Source of the DNA: Streptomyces bathyalis
GTDB lineage: Bacteria; Actinomycetota; Actinomycetes; Streptomycetales; Streptomycetaceae
NCBI RefSeq assembly: GCF_015910445.1
Contig: NZ_CP048882.1
Location: forward strand, 620,001-684,000
Length of the DNA stretch: 64,000 nucleotides
Reading direction: 5' to 3'
The notes beneath the pieces were generated by a model, which worked only from the letters and a program-made list of their open reading frames with translations, had not been told where the DNA came from and searched no databases. A program made the translations under genes and the position numbers. Position 1 is the first letter of the stretch, and every line of letters begins with the position of its first letter. This document shows positions 1 through 8,463 of the stretch, in pieces.

Positions 1-1450
1 AGCGCACCCGCAGCCGCTGCGCCCACTCCTCCCAGCGTTCGGCGCCCGGGCGCCCGAAGGCACGCATCAACTCGGCGGCGGACAGGGCGGCTTCGTGTGC
101 GTATGCCTGCACCTCGCAGAGGGCGACGGGAGGTTCGGCGAGGCGGCCGTCGCGGTGGCGCACGGCGTCGCCGGAGTCCTTCCAGCCCTGGTTGGACAGT
201 CCGCGCCCGGTGCTGTCGACGTACTCGAGGAATCCGTCCCCGTCGGCATCGCCGTACTCGTCCATCCACACCAGCGCCGACTCGGCGTGCGGCAGAAGGC
301 GTTCGACCTCCTCGGCGGGCATGCCCCAGCGCCATGCGTCGTGCAGGAGCGTCACCCACAGCGGGGTCGCGTCGACCGTCCCGTAGTAGCAGGGCGGTAC
401 GGACAGGCCGTCGCCGAAGTGCAGTCCGTCGCGGCGTATCTCGTGCAGGATCTTTCCGGGCTGCTCCTCGGTGGCCGGGTCACTCACGGCGCCCTGCCTG
501 CGCGCGAGGGTCCGCAGCGTCCCCGCGGCGAGTTTCGTGCCCAGCGGGAGCAGCATGCGCGCGGCCCAGAGCGAGTCCCGTCCGAAGAGGGTGAGGAACC
601 ACGGGGCGCCCGCCGCGAGGAAGGTGTCGTTCTCCTCCAACGGGTCGGCGAGCAGCAGCGATCGAAGGTCCGAGCAGGACCGGGCGAACCAGTGGTCGAG
701 CCCGCGGTCTGCGGTGGCCAGAGCGGCGCCGGAGGCGAACTCGGCGCGCGCACGGGCGGTTGCCGGGCGGAACGCCTCGCCCTTCTCGTCCTCGATGGTG
801 CAGCGCACGGTGGCCTGCCAGCTCTCACGCGCGCCGAGTTCGATGCTGTAGCGCAACTCGGCGGTCTCGGCGGGTGCTTGCTCCACGGCGTCGGGGGCGG
901 GTGTGCATGTGAGGCGTGCGGTCATCTCGCCGTCGCTCCAGCTGAGCCCGTCCTTCTCCTGGGCCCAGGGGACTTCGGAAACGCTGCGGCCGGACTTGAT
1001 GGTCTCCATCGAGGCGAGGTCGCTCGCGGCGCGCAGCGTCAGGCGAACACGCACCCCGGTCAGGCCGGCGTTGTGGAGGGTGATCGTTTCGCTCAACTCG
1101 CCCGGTTCCACCGCGCGTCGGCGTTCGAGGGTGACAGCGGGGTCGGGACTGTGCTCGGCCAGGCCGCGGAGCACCGTACGGAACGAGGCGTGTTCTGCGC
1201 TGTCGGGGCCGCCGCTGATGGGTGCGTTCGGCACGTCCTCGGCATGGGCCGTCAGCAGGGACAGGCCCCGGCGGTCACCGTGGTAGAAGCCGTCGGAGCC
1301 CTCGCTGATCTGACCGTCCGGGCGGGAGACCGCCATGCTCGGCGCGCGGAGCGTGATGCAGGCATCGTGCAGGAACGGCTGGAGTTCCGCCGGCGGGGCG
1401 GCTGCGCCCGGCGCACCTGTGCCGTCATGAGTCTTGACAGTTGTCTCCAC
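1..1450 (-). CDS. Amylo-alpha-1,6-glucosidase / glycogen-debranching-like enzyme (3' end outside window)
   Basis: Reading the minus strand from a GTG at 1450 gives 483 uninterrupted codons up to the window edge. Residues ~25-240 resemble the N-terminal beta-sandwich of bacterial debranching-type enzymes (ISEGSDGFYHGDRRG near 49-63). The helical catalytic toroid follows, with PWFLTLFGRDSLWAARM near 281-300 and WKDSGDAVRHRDGR near the edge. The family hydrolyses alpha-1,6-glucosidic or related linkages in the cytoplasm. A GAGAGG ribosome site lies 10 nt before the GTG. It is divergent from a LacI gene and a sugar ABC transporter, so it probably trims the imported oligosaccharide. The C-terminal catalytic residues are not visible, so the substrate is open. 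Confidence 0.85.
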   Translation of the reverse strand, partial: METTVKTHDGTGAPGAAAPPAELQPFLHDACITLRAPSMAVSRPDGQISEGSDGFYHGDRRGLSLLTAHAEDVPNAPISGGPDSAEHASFRTVLRGLAEHSPDPAVTLERRRAVEPGELSETITLHNAGLTGVRVRLTLRAASDLASMETIKSGRSVSEVPWAQEKDGLSWSDGEMTARLTCTPAPDAVEQAPAETAELRYSIELGARESWQATVRCTIEDEKGEAFRPATARARAEFASGAALATADRGLDHWFARSCSDLRSLLLADPLEENDTFLAAGAPWFLTLFGRDSLWAARMLLPLGTKLAAGTLRTLARRQGAVSDPATEEQPGKILHEIRRDGLHFGDGLSVPPCYYGTVDATPLWVTLLHDAWRWGMPAEEVERLLPHAESALVWMDEYGDADGDGFLEYVDSTGRGLSNQGWKDSGDAVRHRDGRLAEPPVALCEVQAYAHEAALSAAELMRAFGRPGAERWEEWAQRLRVR

Positions 1451-1472
1451 GCGGGCGCAACCTCTCAGCCAT

Positions 1473-1507
1473 TGGATCGATAAAAACGACCATAGCAAAG
1501 AGGTCAA
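1473..1507 (-). promoter_or_regulatory. Promoter of the debranching gene with overlapping LacI-type operator
   Basis: On the minus strand, TTGACC (1502-1507) and TTTATC (1479-1484) are separated by exactly 17 nt and sit 29 nt before the GTG at 1450. Positions 1473-1492 form an imperfect palindrome (TGGATCG ... CGACCA) over the -10 box, as expected for an operator of the adjacent LacI repressor. Seen: boxes and symmetry. Inferred: repressor binding. Confidence 0.5.
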
Positions 1508-1578
1508 GGGCTCAAATTGCCCTCTTCGCCCGGTAGATCGTCCATGTTTGTCAGCCTTCGCCCCCGGGAGCCCACCTC

Positions 1579-2715
1579 ATGCCGTCTCGCTCCGCTCCAA
1601 CGCCGCCCGCCCCGGGCCAGGGTTCGGGTGCCGGTTCGGGTTCGGCTGCGGGGGCGGACTCGGGCGGCGGGCAAGCGTCGGGTTCGAGTTCGGGTTCCGG
1701 CTCGGGGTCCGGCTCGGTCACGATGGCGATGGTCGCGCGGCGTGCGGGTGTCTCCACGCAGACCGTCTCCAACGCGCTCAACACCCCGGACCTGCTGCGG
1801 CCCGAGACCCTTGAGCGCGTACGGCGAGCCGTGGACGAGATGGGCTACCGCCCACACCGCGCCGCCCGTTCACTCCGTACACGCGCGAGCAGGCTCATCG
1901 GCTTCGGGATAGAGCCGGCGGGCCCCGGCAACATGGTGCTGGACCGGTTCCTGCACGCGCTCTCCGAGACGGCCGACGCCGCCGGGTACCGGCTGCTGCT
2001 GTTCGCTGCGGGATCCGGACAGCGCGAACTGGCCGCCTACGAAGAGCTCCTCGGCGAGCACGGCGTGGACGCGTTCGTGCTGAGCAACACCGCACACGGC
2101 GACCCCCGGCAGGCCTGGCTGGAGGAACGCGGCATCCCCTTCGTCGCGTTCGGCCGGATGTGGTCCGAGCAGGAAGTGGGCGACTGGGTCGACGTCGACG
2201 GCGCCGCGGGCACCGAGGCCGCGGTCGAGCGGCTGGTCGCCGAGGGCCACCGGCGCATCGGCTTCCTCGGCTGGCCGCCGGGCTCCGGCTCCGGCGACGA
2301 CCGCGCCGAGGGCTGGCACCGCACACTGCTCCGTCACGGCCTGCAGACCGGGCACCGCGTGAACAGCGTCGACGACGTCGGCTCCGCCGCCCGCGCCGTC
2401 CAGCCACTGCTCGACGCGGGTGTGACGGCGGTGGTCGCGGCCAGCGACACGCTCGCGCTGGGCTGCTACCGGGCCGTCTCCAACGCGGGGGGTGTGCCGG
2501 GCCGCGACGTGTCGGTGGTCGGCTTCGACGACTCCGCCGTCGCCCCTCTTCTCTCCCCGCCTCTCGCCAGCGTGGCGCAGCCGCTCGGCGACGTGGGCCG
2601 GGAGGCGATGCGTCTGCTGCTGGCCCGCATGTCCGACCCCGCGAAACCTCCCGAACGGGTGCTGCTGCCACCCGCTCTCGTCGTACGAACCAGCCTCGGT
2701 GCCGCTTCCGGCTGA
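1579..2715 (+). CDS. LacI-family transcriptional regulator
   Basis: A 378-aa repressor-type regulator of the adjacent sugar genes. The LacI helix-turn-helix is at residues 47-68 (VTMAMVARRAGVSTQTVSNAL), followed by the hinge (RPHRAARSL) and a periplasmic-binding-protein-like effector domain ending in VSVVGFDDS...LASVAQP. The ATG at 1579 has a GGGAG site 8 nt upstream. The oddity is a 46-residue N-terminal tail made almost only of Ser, Gly and Ala/Pro before the HTH, where LacI proteins normally start within a few residues of it. A later start would be needed to remove the tail, but no good ribosome site is visible there. The natural inducer is probably an oligosaccharide brought in by the following ABC genes. 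Confidence 0.9.
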   Translation: MPSRSAPTPPAPGQGSGAGSGSAAGADSGGGQASGSSSGSGSGSGSVTMAMVARRAGVSTQTVSNALNTPDLLRPETLERVRRAVDEMGYRPHRAARSLRTRASRLIGFGIEPAGPGNMVLDRFLHALSETADAAGYRLLLFAAGSGQRELAAYEELLGEHGVDAFVLSNTAHGDPRQAWLEERGIPFVAFGRMWSEQEVGDWVDVDGAAGTEAAVERLVAEGHRRIGFLGWPPGSGSGDDRAEGWHRTLLRHGLQTGHRVNSVDDVGSAARAVQPLLDAGVTAVVAASDTLALGCYRAVSNAGGVPGRDVSVVGFDDSAVAPLLSPPLASVAQPLGDVGREAMRLLLARMSDPAKPPERVLLPPALVVRTSLGAASG

Positions 2716-2741
2716 ATCCACGGCCGCACACGGCGCTCCAT

Positions 2742-2770
2742 CACACCGTCACCTCACACACCGTCACCTC
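2742..2770 (+). repeat. Two 14-bp direct repeats before the sugar-binding-protein gene
   Basis: CACACCGTCACCTC occurs at 2742-2755 and again at 2757-2770, one base apart, in the 88-nt gap between the LacI gene and the lipoprotein gene. It could be a regulator site or simple slippage; nothing in the sequence decides. Confidence 0.6.
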
Positions 2771-2803
2771 GAATCTCCGCATCAACTCCTCCAGGAGGCC
2801 CGC

Positions 2804-4051
2804 ATGTTCCGTCGCTCAACCGTGGCAGTCACCGCCTGTGCGGTGCTGGCCACCACCGCGACCGCCTGTTCGTCCGGGTTCGACAAGAGCAAGAACGGAC
2901 CAGAGCAGGACACCGGCAAGAAGCAGTCGCTGCGCGTTCTGATCGCCACCTCCGGTGACGCCGAGACCAAGGCCGTGAAGTCGGCGACCGCGGCCTGGGC
3001 GAAGAAGAGCGGCCACAAGGTCACCGTGCAGCTCGCGAAGGACATGGACCAGCAACTCGCGCAGGCCTTCGCGGGCAACCGGCCGCCGGACGCCTTCTAC
3101 GTCAACTCCGACCAGTTCGCGAACTACGCGAAGGGCGGCTCGCTGTACGCGTACGGAGACAAGATCCCCGACGCGAAGGACTTCTCCCCCGAGCTGCGCA
3201 AGGCCTTCACCTACAACGGCAAGCTCGTCTGCCTGCCCAAGGACTCCTCCACGCTCGGACTTGTGATCAACACCGAGAAGTGGAAGGACGCCGGGCTGAC
3301 GGAGAAGGACTACCCCACCACCTGGGACGAGCTGGAGAAGACGGCGGACAAGCTGACCTCCGGCAAGACCACCGGGCTGGTGACCACCAACGAGTACCAG
3401 CGGCTCGGGGTGTTCATGAAGCAGGCCGGCGGCTGGATAACCGACTCCGGCGAGTCGAAGATGACCGCCGACAGCAAGGCGAACGCGGAGGGTCTCGGCT
3501 TCGCGAAGAAGCTGCTGCGCTCCGGGTCGATGAAGTTCGCCAAGCAGGTTGACACCGGCTGGGCCGGTGAGGCGCTCGGCAAGGGCAAGGCAGCCATGAT
3601 CATCGAGGGCAACTGGCTGGCCGGCGCGATGAAGGCCGACTTCCCCGACGTCAAGTACAAGGTGGTGCCGCTGCCGGCGGGTCCCAAGGGCAAGGGGACG
3701 CTCGCCTTCAGCAACTGCTGGGGCGTGGCCAAGGAGAGCACGCACCACGAGGCGGCCATCGACATGATCCGCCAACTCACCTCGAAGAAGGAGCAGTTGT
3801 CCTCCTCCGACCAGGTCGGCGTCATGCCTTCCCGCGACAGCATCATGAAGACCTTCGCCGAGCAGCACCCGGAGTCCAAGGCCTGGGTTGAGGGCAACTC
3901 ATACGCCCAGAGCCCCGTGACGGTCCCCGGCTTCACCAAGGTCCTCGACCAGTTCAACGCCGATCTGCAAGGGCTGCGCACCGGTTCCCCGGCGGACATC
4001 CTCTCCACGCTGCAGCGCAACGGCGAACAGGCGATCAAGAAGGGCGACTGA
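2804..4051 (+). CDS. Carbohydrate ABC transporter substrate-binding lipoprotein
   Basis: A 415-aa extracellular solute-binding protein (family 1) that captures sugars for the two permeases downstream. It starts at ATG 2804, 5 nt after an AGGAGG site. A short basic and hydrophobic leader ends in ATACSSG with Cys22 as the likely lipidated residue; the -3 position is Ala rather than Leu, so the lipobox is weak. The mature protein has the usual two-lobe signatures (RPPDAFYVNSDQFANYA, WAGEALGKGKAAMIIEGNW, LAFSNCWGVAKES). No ATP-binding subunit lies nearby; in Streptomyces such systems often share the MsiK ATPase encoded elsewhere. Confidence 0.92.
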   Translation: MFRRSTVAVTACAVLATTATACSSGFDKSKNGPEQDTGKKQSLRVLIATSGDAETKAVKSATAAWAKKSGHKVTVQLAKDMDQQLAQAFAGNRPPDAFYVNSDQFANYAKGGSLYAYGDKIPDAKDFSPELRKAFTYNGKLVCLPKDSSTLGLVINTEKWKDAGLTEKDYPTTWDELEKTADKLTSGKTTGLVTTNEYQRLGVFMKQAGGWITDSGESKMTADSKANAEGLGFAKKLLRSGSMKFAKQVDTGWAGEALGKGKAAMIIEGNWLAGAMKADFPDVKYKVVPLPAGPKGKGTLAFSNCWGVAKESTHHEAAIDMIRQLTSKKEQLSSSDQVGVMPSRDSIMKTFAEQHPESKAWVEGNSYAQSPVTVPGFTKVLDQFNADLQGLRTGSPADILSTLQRNGEQAIKKGD

Positions 4052-4057
4052 CCCCGC

Positions 4058-5245
4058 ATGCCGACCACTGTCACCGAGCGCCCGGCGCCGCCGCCCGCAA
4101 GGCGGCGGCCCGGCCTCCCGGGACTGCCCGGGCGCTCCCGATCCCGTACGACCCGCGGACGTGAAGGGCTGTGGGGCTGGCTGTTCGTCAGCCCCATGGT
4201 CCTCGGTCTCGGCCTCTTCATGGCGCTGCCCATCCTGATGGCCGCATGGGTCAGCCTCCTGAACTGGAACGGGCAGTCCAACCCGTTCACGCCGGACGCC
4301 GACTTCGTGGGTCTGGACAACTACCGCAGCCTGCTGGCCGAGGACGGTCTCGCGCGCACGCTGCTGGCCACGTCACTGCGGAACAACGCCTACTACGTGC
4401 TGCTGACCGTTCCGCTGGAGACCGCGCTCTCGCTCACCCTGGCGATCATCGTCAACCAGCGGATGCTGCGCGGCCGCAGCATGCTGCGGACCACGTTCTA
4501 CTTCCCGTCCGTCACCAGCTCGATCGCGGTGTGCACCGTCTTCCTGTTCCTCTTCCAGGGCAGCGGAGCGGTGAACCAGTTGCTGAGCTGGATCGGAATC
4601 AAGGGGCCGAACTGGTTCCAGGACTCGCGCGGGGTCCTGTGGGTGCTGCTCGACGCTCTCGGGCTCATCGACGGAAAGCCGGACGGCTTCCCGGCCGACC
4701 ACCGGATGATGGGGCTGCCCTTCTCGGAGTGGCTGGCCGGGCCGTCGGTGGCCATGTGCACCCTCATCCTCCTTGCCGTGTGGACGACTTCGGGCACGTT
4801 CATGCTCATCTTCCTCGCGGCGCTGCAGAACATCCCGCGCGAACTGGAGGAGGCGGCGGCCCTGGACGGAGCCGCGCGGCGGCACATCCTGCGCCACGTG
4901 CTGCTGCCCGCGCTGCGCCCGGTGCTGTTCCTCGTGACGACACTGGGCCTGATCGCGACCTGGCAGGTCTTCGACCAGGTGTACGTGCTGGGGCAGGGCG
5001 ACCCCGCCAACACCACGCTCACACCGGCGTTCCTCTCGTACTCCTACGGGTTCGACAACGCCGAGTTCGGGCAGGGAGCGGCCATTTCGTTCATCCTGCT
5101 GGGAATCGTGCTGCTGATGACGGGAGTTCAGCGCTTCCTGCTGCGCGAGCGCGGCGGAAGCCGGACCGCGCGGCGCATCGCTGCGGGTTCCTTGCAGCAG
5201 CCCGTGTCCGGCGAAGGGAAGGAGGCGCCCGGTGCGCACCACTGA
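4058..5245 (+). CDS. Sugar ABC transporter permease, MalF type
   Basis: A 395-aa inner-membrane permease with about six membrane spans after a basic Pro/Arg-rich N-terminus. The EAA loop, which docks the ATPase, is at about residues 262-292 (LEEAAALDGAARRHI...PALRP). It begins 6 nt after the binding-protein stop and overlaps the next permease by 14 nt, so the three genes are one transcript. It is paired with the MalG-type permease to form the channel for an oligosaccharide. Confidence 0.92.
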   Translation: MPTTVTERPAPPPARRRPGLPGLPGRSRSRTTRGREGLWGWLFVSPMVLGLGLFMALPILMAAWVSLLNWNGQSNPFTPDADFVGLDNYRSLLAEDGLARTLLATSLRNNAYYVLLTVPLETALSLTLAIIVNQRMLRGRSMLRTTFYFPSVTSSIAVCTVFLFLFQGSGAVNQLLSWIGIKGPNWFQDSRGVLWVLLDALGLIDGKPDGFPADHRMMGLPFSEWLAGPSVAMCTLILLAVWTTSGTFMLIFLAALQNIPRELEEAAALDGAARRHILRHVLLPALRPVLFLVTTLGLIATWQVFDQVYVLGQGDPANTTLTPAFLSYSYGFDNAEFGQGAAISFILLGIVLLMTGVQRFLLRERGGSRTARRIAAGSLQQPVSGEGKEAPGAHH

Positions 5246-6131
5246 CGAACCGCTCTCCACGGATGAGCGGCCGGTACTGGCCCGCTTCCCCCGTCCCGCC
5301 CGGCTGGCGGGCTACGCGCTGCTGCTCGCCTTCGCCCTGCTGTACGCCCTGCCCTTCCTGGTACAGCTCTCGACGAGCTTCAAGACCGATCCCGAGGCCG
5401 CCTCCAATCCCCTCTCGCTGCTTCCGACGGCGCCGACGACCGCCGTCTTCGAGCAGCTGACGGGATCGGGCGAGTCCGGTGAGGGCGTGCCGTTCATGCG
5501 GTGGCTGGGCAACAGCACCCTGGTCACCGTGGTCGTGACGCTCGGCCGCGTCCTCTTCGACTCGGCCGCCGGCTACGCACTGGCACGGCTGCACTTCCGC
5601 GGCCGGGCTCTGCTGGTCGTGTTCGTCGTCGCCGTGATGGCGGTGCCGGGCGTCGTGCTGCTCATCCCGAAGTTCCTGGTCCTCAACACCCTGGGAATCT
5701 TCGACACTTACACCGGGATGATCGTGCCGCTGCTGTTCGACGCGGCGGGGATCTTCATCATGAAGCAGTTCTTCGAGTCCATACCGAAGGAGGTCGAGGA
5801 GGCCGCCCGCATCGACGGTGCGGGCGTCGGGCGGATCTTCTGGTACGTGGTGCTGCCGATGTCGAAGCCCGCGCTGATCACCGTGACCCTGCTGTCGTTC
5901 CAGGGCTCGTGGAACGAGTTCACCCACTTCCTGGTGGCGACGCAGTCCAGTGACTACGAAACCCTCACCACCGGTCTGGCGCGGTTCGTCTCCGGCGGCC
6001 TGGGTGCGGGGACGCAGTATCCGCTGAAGCTGGGTGCGGCCCTGCTCTCGACGATTCCGGTGGCGGTGCTCTTCTTCTGCTTCCAGCGCTACTTCATCCG
6101 CGGGGCGAACGCCGGTTCCGTGAAGGAGTGA
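5232..6131 (+). CDS. Sugar ABC transporter permease, MalG type
   Basis: A 299-aa second channel subunit with about six membrane helices and an EAA loop near residues 183-212 (IPKEVEEAARIDGAG...VLPMSKPA). The GTG start lies inside the MalF-type gene, giving a 14-nt overlap typical of translational coupling. The C-terminus (QRYFIRGANAGSVKE) is the common ending of this family. A strong hairpin follows 12 nt after the stop and closes the operon. Confidence 0.92.
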   Translation: MRTTDEPLSTDERPVLARFPRPARLAGYALLLAFALLYALPFLVQLSTSFKTDPEAASNPLSLLPTAPTTAVFEQLTGSGESGEGVPFMRWLGNSTLVTVVVTLGRVLFDSAAGYALARLHFRGRALLVVFVVAVMAVPGVVLLIPKFLVLNTLGIFDTYTGMIVPLLFDAAGIFIMKQFFESIPKEVEEAARIDGAGVGRIFWYVVLPMSKPALITVTLLSFQGSWNEFTHFLVATQSSDYETLTTGLARFVSGGLGAGTQYPLKLGAALLSTIPVAVLFFCFQRYFIRGANAGSVKE

Positions 6132-6143
6132 ATGTACCGCCAC

Positions 6144-6180
6144 GCACAGCGCTCCCGTCCGGGGGGCGGGAGCGCTGTGC
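6144..6180 (+). terminator. Terminator of the sugar ABC operon
   Basis: Perfect 14-bp stem (6144-6157 with 6167-6180) around a 9-nt loop, immediately after the last permease. There is no T-run, as is usual for actinomycete terminators. Confidence 0.8.
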
Positions 6181-6188
6181 TGTGGTCA

Positions 6189-6209
6189 ACGGGCCGGTGA
6201 GCGGCCCGT
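6189..6209 (-). terminator. Short terminator-like hairpin after the NlpC/P60-like gene
   Basis: 7-bp stem ACGGGCC/GGCCCGT with a 7-nt loop, 10 nt past the minus-strand stop at 6219. It is weaker than the neighbouring hairpin, and the two together could act in both directions. Confidence 0.45.
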
Positions 6210-6218
6210 GTTGCGGCC

Positions 6219-6815
6219 TCAGTCCGTCAGATTGTTCGGACGGTAGGGCTTGTACTCGCTGCCGGAGGCCAGACCGTAGTCCAGGACACGGTGGTCCGTG
6301 CCGTGGCCGCCTCGCTGCTCGAACGCCGAGTAGGCGGTGTGCGAGTCGTCGGTCCACTTCTCGAAGATCACCACGTGGCGGGTGGTGTTGGAGCCGTCGG
6401 CGTCGATGAGCAGGTCACCGGGCTTGAGGTCGCCCAGGTTGATCGGGGTCGTCAGGTCCCGGTTGCCCGCCAGCTCGACGGTGTTGGGACCGGACTTCCA
6501 CAGTCCCAGAGTCATCGAGACGTAGCCGGAGCAGTCCTGCCGGTAACCGTCCGACCAGACCTGGGTCTGGCTGTAGGGAACCTGGGCACCGTTGTTGGCG
6601 GTCAGCCAGGTGGCCGCGCGCTCGAGCATCTGGGCCCGCGTGATCGCATCGGCCTTGGCCGCCCTCTCGCTCTTGGCGGCGGTCGCGGCGGGCTTCTCTG
6701 CGGGGGTCGCCGTCGCGGACGACGGCAGGACCGCGAAACCCAGAACGGCGGCGCTGCCGGCGGCCACAGCGGCGAGGGATATTCGCGCTCTCCGGCTGAT
6801 GGACGTCAGAGACAT
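6219..6815 (-). CDS. Secreted NlpC/P60-like cell-wall hydrolase or amidase
   Basis: 198 aa. The ATG at 6815 is chosen because AAGAGGAG lies 4 nt upstream and it opens a clean signal peptide (MSLTSISRRARISLAAVAAG, cleavage near residue 36). The catalytic pattern is Cys95 in QDCSGYVS and His147 in TRHVVIF, separated by a GDLKPGDLL segment, as in NlpC/P60 papain-like peptidoglycan hydrolases. The family cuts stem peptides or related amides outside the membrane. It stands alone between a terminator and a divergently oriented region. The third catalytic residue cannot be assigned by eye. Confidence 0.75.
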   Translation of the reverse strand: MSLTSISRRARISLAAVAAGSAAVLGFAVLPSSATATPAEKPAATAAKSERAAKADAITRAQMLERAATWLTANNGAQVPYSQTQVWSDGYRQDCSGYVSMTLGLWKSGPNTVELAGNRDLTTPINLGDLKPGDLLIDADGSNTTRHVVIFEKWTDDSHTAYSAFEQRGGHGTDHRVLDYGLASGSEYKPYRPNNLTD

Positions 6816-7070
6816 TGCGCTCCTCTTGGTGGGGGGAGATGTGCTCGCCCGGGCCTTCCGGCCCGAAGCAGGCACATCCTGGTGCCGCCCTCCTCGAGAA
6901 CACCGCCCTCGTGTACGAATGTTCACCCGATGAGCACAAGCGGAATCGGGCATCGGAACAGGAGTGCGTCTTGTACTGACACACATTCACCGCGGATTTC
7001 GCAGGTTCGCCCATTGAAGCCGACGGGCCGTCAGCGCACCGGAGTTGATGCAGACGGCTGGCCCTTCGGA

Positions 7071-7149
7071 CCGTCAGTGCGGGCGTCCTCGGGGCCGTCC
7101 GTCAGGCCGTCAGTGCGGGCGTCCTCGGGGCCGTCCGTCAGGCCGTCAG
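7071..7149. repeat. Perfect 36-bp tandem duplication over the 3' end of the SDR gene
   Basis: The unit at 7071-7106 is repeated exactly at 7107-7142, and a third partial copy (7 nt) follows at 7143-7149. The minus-strand SDR stop (7138-7140) lies inside the second copy. The duplication therefore lengthens the 3' flank, and it is recent or maintained because the copies are identical. Confidence 0.9.
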
Positions 7150-8082
7150 GGTCTCGACGGAGAGCTGCCACAGCCTCGCGGCCGCTTCGGGGTCGACCGC
7201 GAAGGGAGCTACCCCGCGCGAGGAGCCGGGCTCGCTGAGCGGCGCCTGGTTGCAGTCCTCGAAGTAACGCCCGCCGACACCTTCCAGCAGCGACGACGTC
7301 GCGAGGAGCACATTGGTGGCCGCGCCCTGTCCGGGCGTCTTCCACGCCGGCACATTGCTGCCTGCCGCGGCCCGCTGCCGTTCGAGCTCCCCCTCACTGA
7401 TGTGACGCTGCAGACGGGTGCGAACGGCGCCCGGCATCGAGGAGTTGACGGCGATACCGTCGCTCTCCCAGCGCTCCCACGCACCCACGGCGAAGAGCGC
7501 GTTGGCCGTCTTGGACTGCGCGTACGCGGCCCACGGATCGTATTCGCGGGTGCGGAAGTGGATGTCCTCGAAGCACACCGCCGAGTGCAGGTGCGAGCTG
7601 GAGCTGACTGACACCACGCGCGAACCGCCCGCCGCCGCCAGCGCCCGGTGCAGCCCCACGGCGAGCGCGAAGTGACCCAGATGGTTGGTGGCGAACTGCA
7701 GCTCCCAGCCCTCCGGCGTACGCACCAGGGGCGAGGCCATGACGCCGGCGTTGTTCACCAGGATGTTCAGCGGGCCCTCCCACGCCGCCAGGAACCCCGC
7801 GACGGACTTGCGGTCGGCCAGGTCGAGCGGTGCGACGCGGATCTGCTCGTTGCCCGTCGCGGCGACGATCTCCGCGGCCGTGCGCCGCCCCGCCTCCACA
7901 TCGCGGACGGCGAGGGTCACCTGTGCCCCGGCACCGGCCAGCGTGCGGGCCGTCTCCGCGCCGATGCCGGAGGCGCCGCCGGTGACGACGGCCCGGCGTC
8001 CGGTCAGGTCGATGCCGTCGATGACCTCTTCGGCGGTGGAGTCGGCGGTGAAGGGAGTGCTGACAGGGGCGGTGTCGGTCAT
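7138..8082 (-). CDS. Short-chain dehydrogenase/reductase
   Basis: A 314-aa NAD(P)-dependent oxidoreductase, longer than classic 250-aa SDRs and closer to the retinol-dehydrogenase/WWOX-like group. The Rossmann motif TGGASGIG is at residues 34-41, then NNAGV, the catalytic serine region VVSVSSSSHLHS and YAQSK. The start is ATG 8082. It is monocistronic, and its stop codon lies within a tandem repeat. The substrate cannot be told from sequence. Confidence 0.88.
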   Translation of the reverse strand: MTDTAPVSTPFTADSTAEEVIDGIDLTGRRAVVTGGASGIGAETARTLAGAGAQVTLAVRDVEAGRRTAAEIVAATGNEQIRVAPLDLADRKSVAGFLAAWEGPLNILVNNAGVMASPLVRTPEGWELQFATNHLGHFALAVGLHRALAAAGGSRVVSVSSSSHLHSAVCFEDIHFRTREYDPWAAYAQSKTANALFAVGAWERWESDGIAVNSSMPGAVRTRLQRHISEGELERQRAAAGSNVPAWKTPGQGAATNVLLATSSLLEGVGGRYFEDCNQAPLSEPGSSRGVAPFAVDPEAAARLWQLSVETLTA

Positions 8083-8463
8083 GGTCTTCCCGTCTCGCGC
8101 GGCGGTCCGGAACGGGAGGCCCGATGCCCTGGGGCACGGCAGGAACCTCCGCTGGGAACCACTTCACCGGAGCCCACTGCGATCATCAAACGGGCCTGTC
8201 CGCCGGTCGGGCGAAGGCGCACCTGTACGGATCAGCGCGGCCCGCGCTCCGGGTGGGGCCCTCGGGACGGTGCCGAGGACGCCCCTCGGGCCTCGCGGCG
8301 GCCGGTCCGCGGATTGACAGCGCTGCCCCCGGTGCGAGCCTGGAAGAGCCGGTGCGCCGCTCCCCGGGACGACCCGGGCACGGCGGCCCGGCGTTGTGCG
8401 CAGCGTGTGCCGGTCCCCCGCAGAGCAGGAGCCCCGTTCCCCGGACCCGATGGGAGCAACCCC
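8083..8463. other. 381-nt divergent intergenic region
   Basis: No convincing gene, terminator or clear sigma-70-type promoter was seen. It lies between the divergent SDR and unknown-protein genes and should hold both promoters. Confidence 0.5.

Noticed and set aside
95..1483. Long plus-strand open frame opposite the debranching gene
   Set aside because: Its translation is a Gly/Arg/Val-rich shadow of a well-matched minus-strand enzyme; long open antisense frames are expected at this GC content.
6219..6986. Longer start for the NlpC/P60-like protein at 6986
   Set aside because: The extra 57 residues are Arg-rich and precede a proper ribosome site and signal peptide beginning at 6815.
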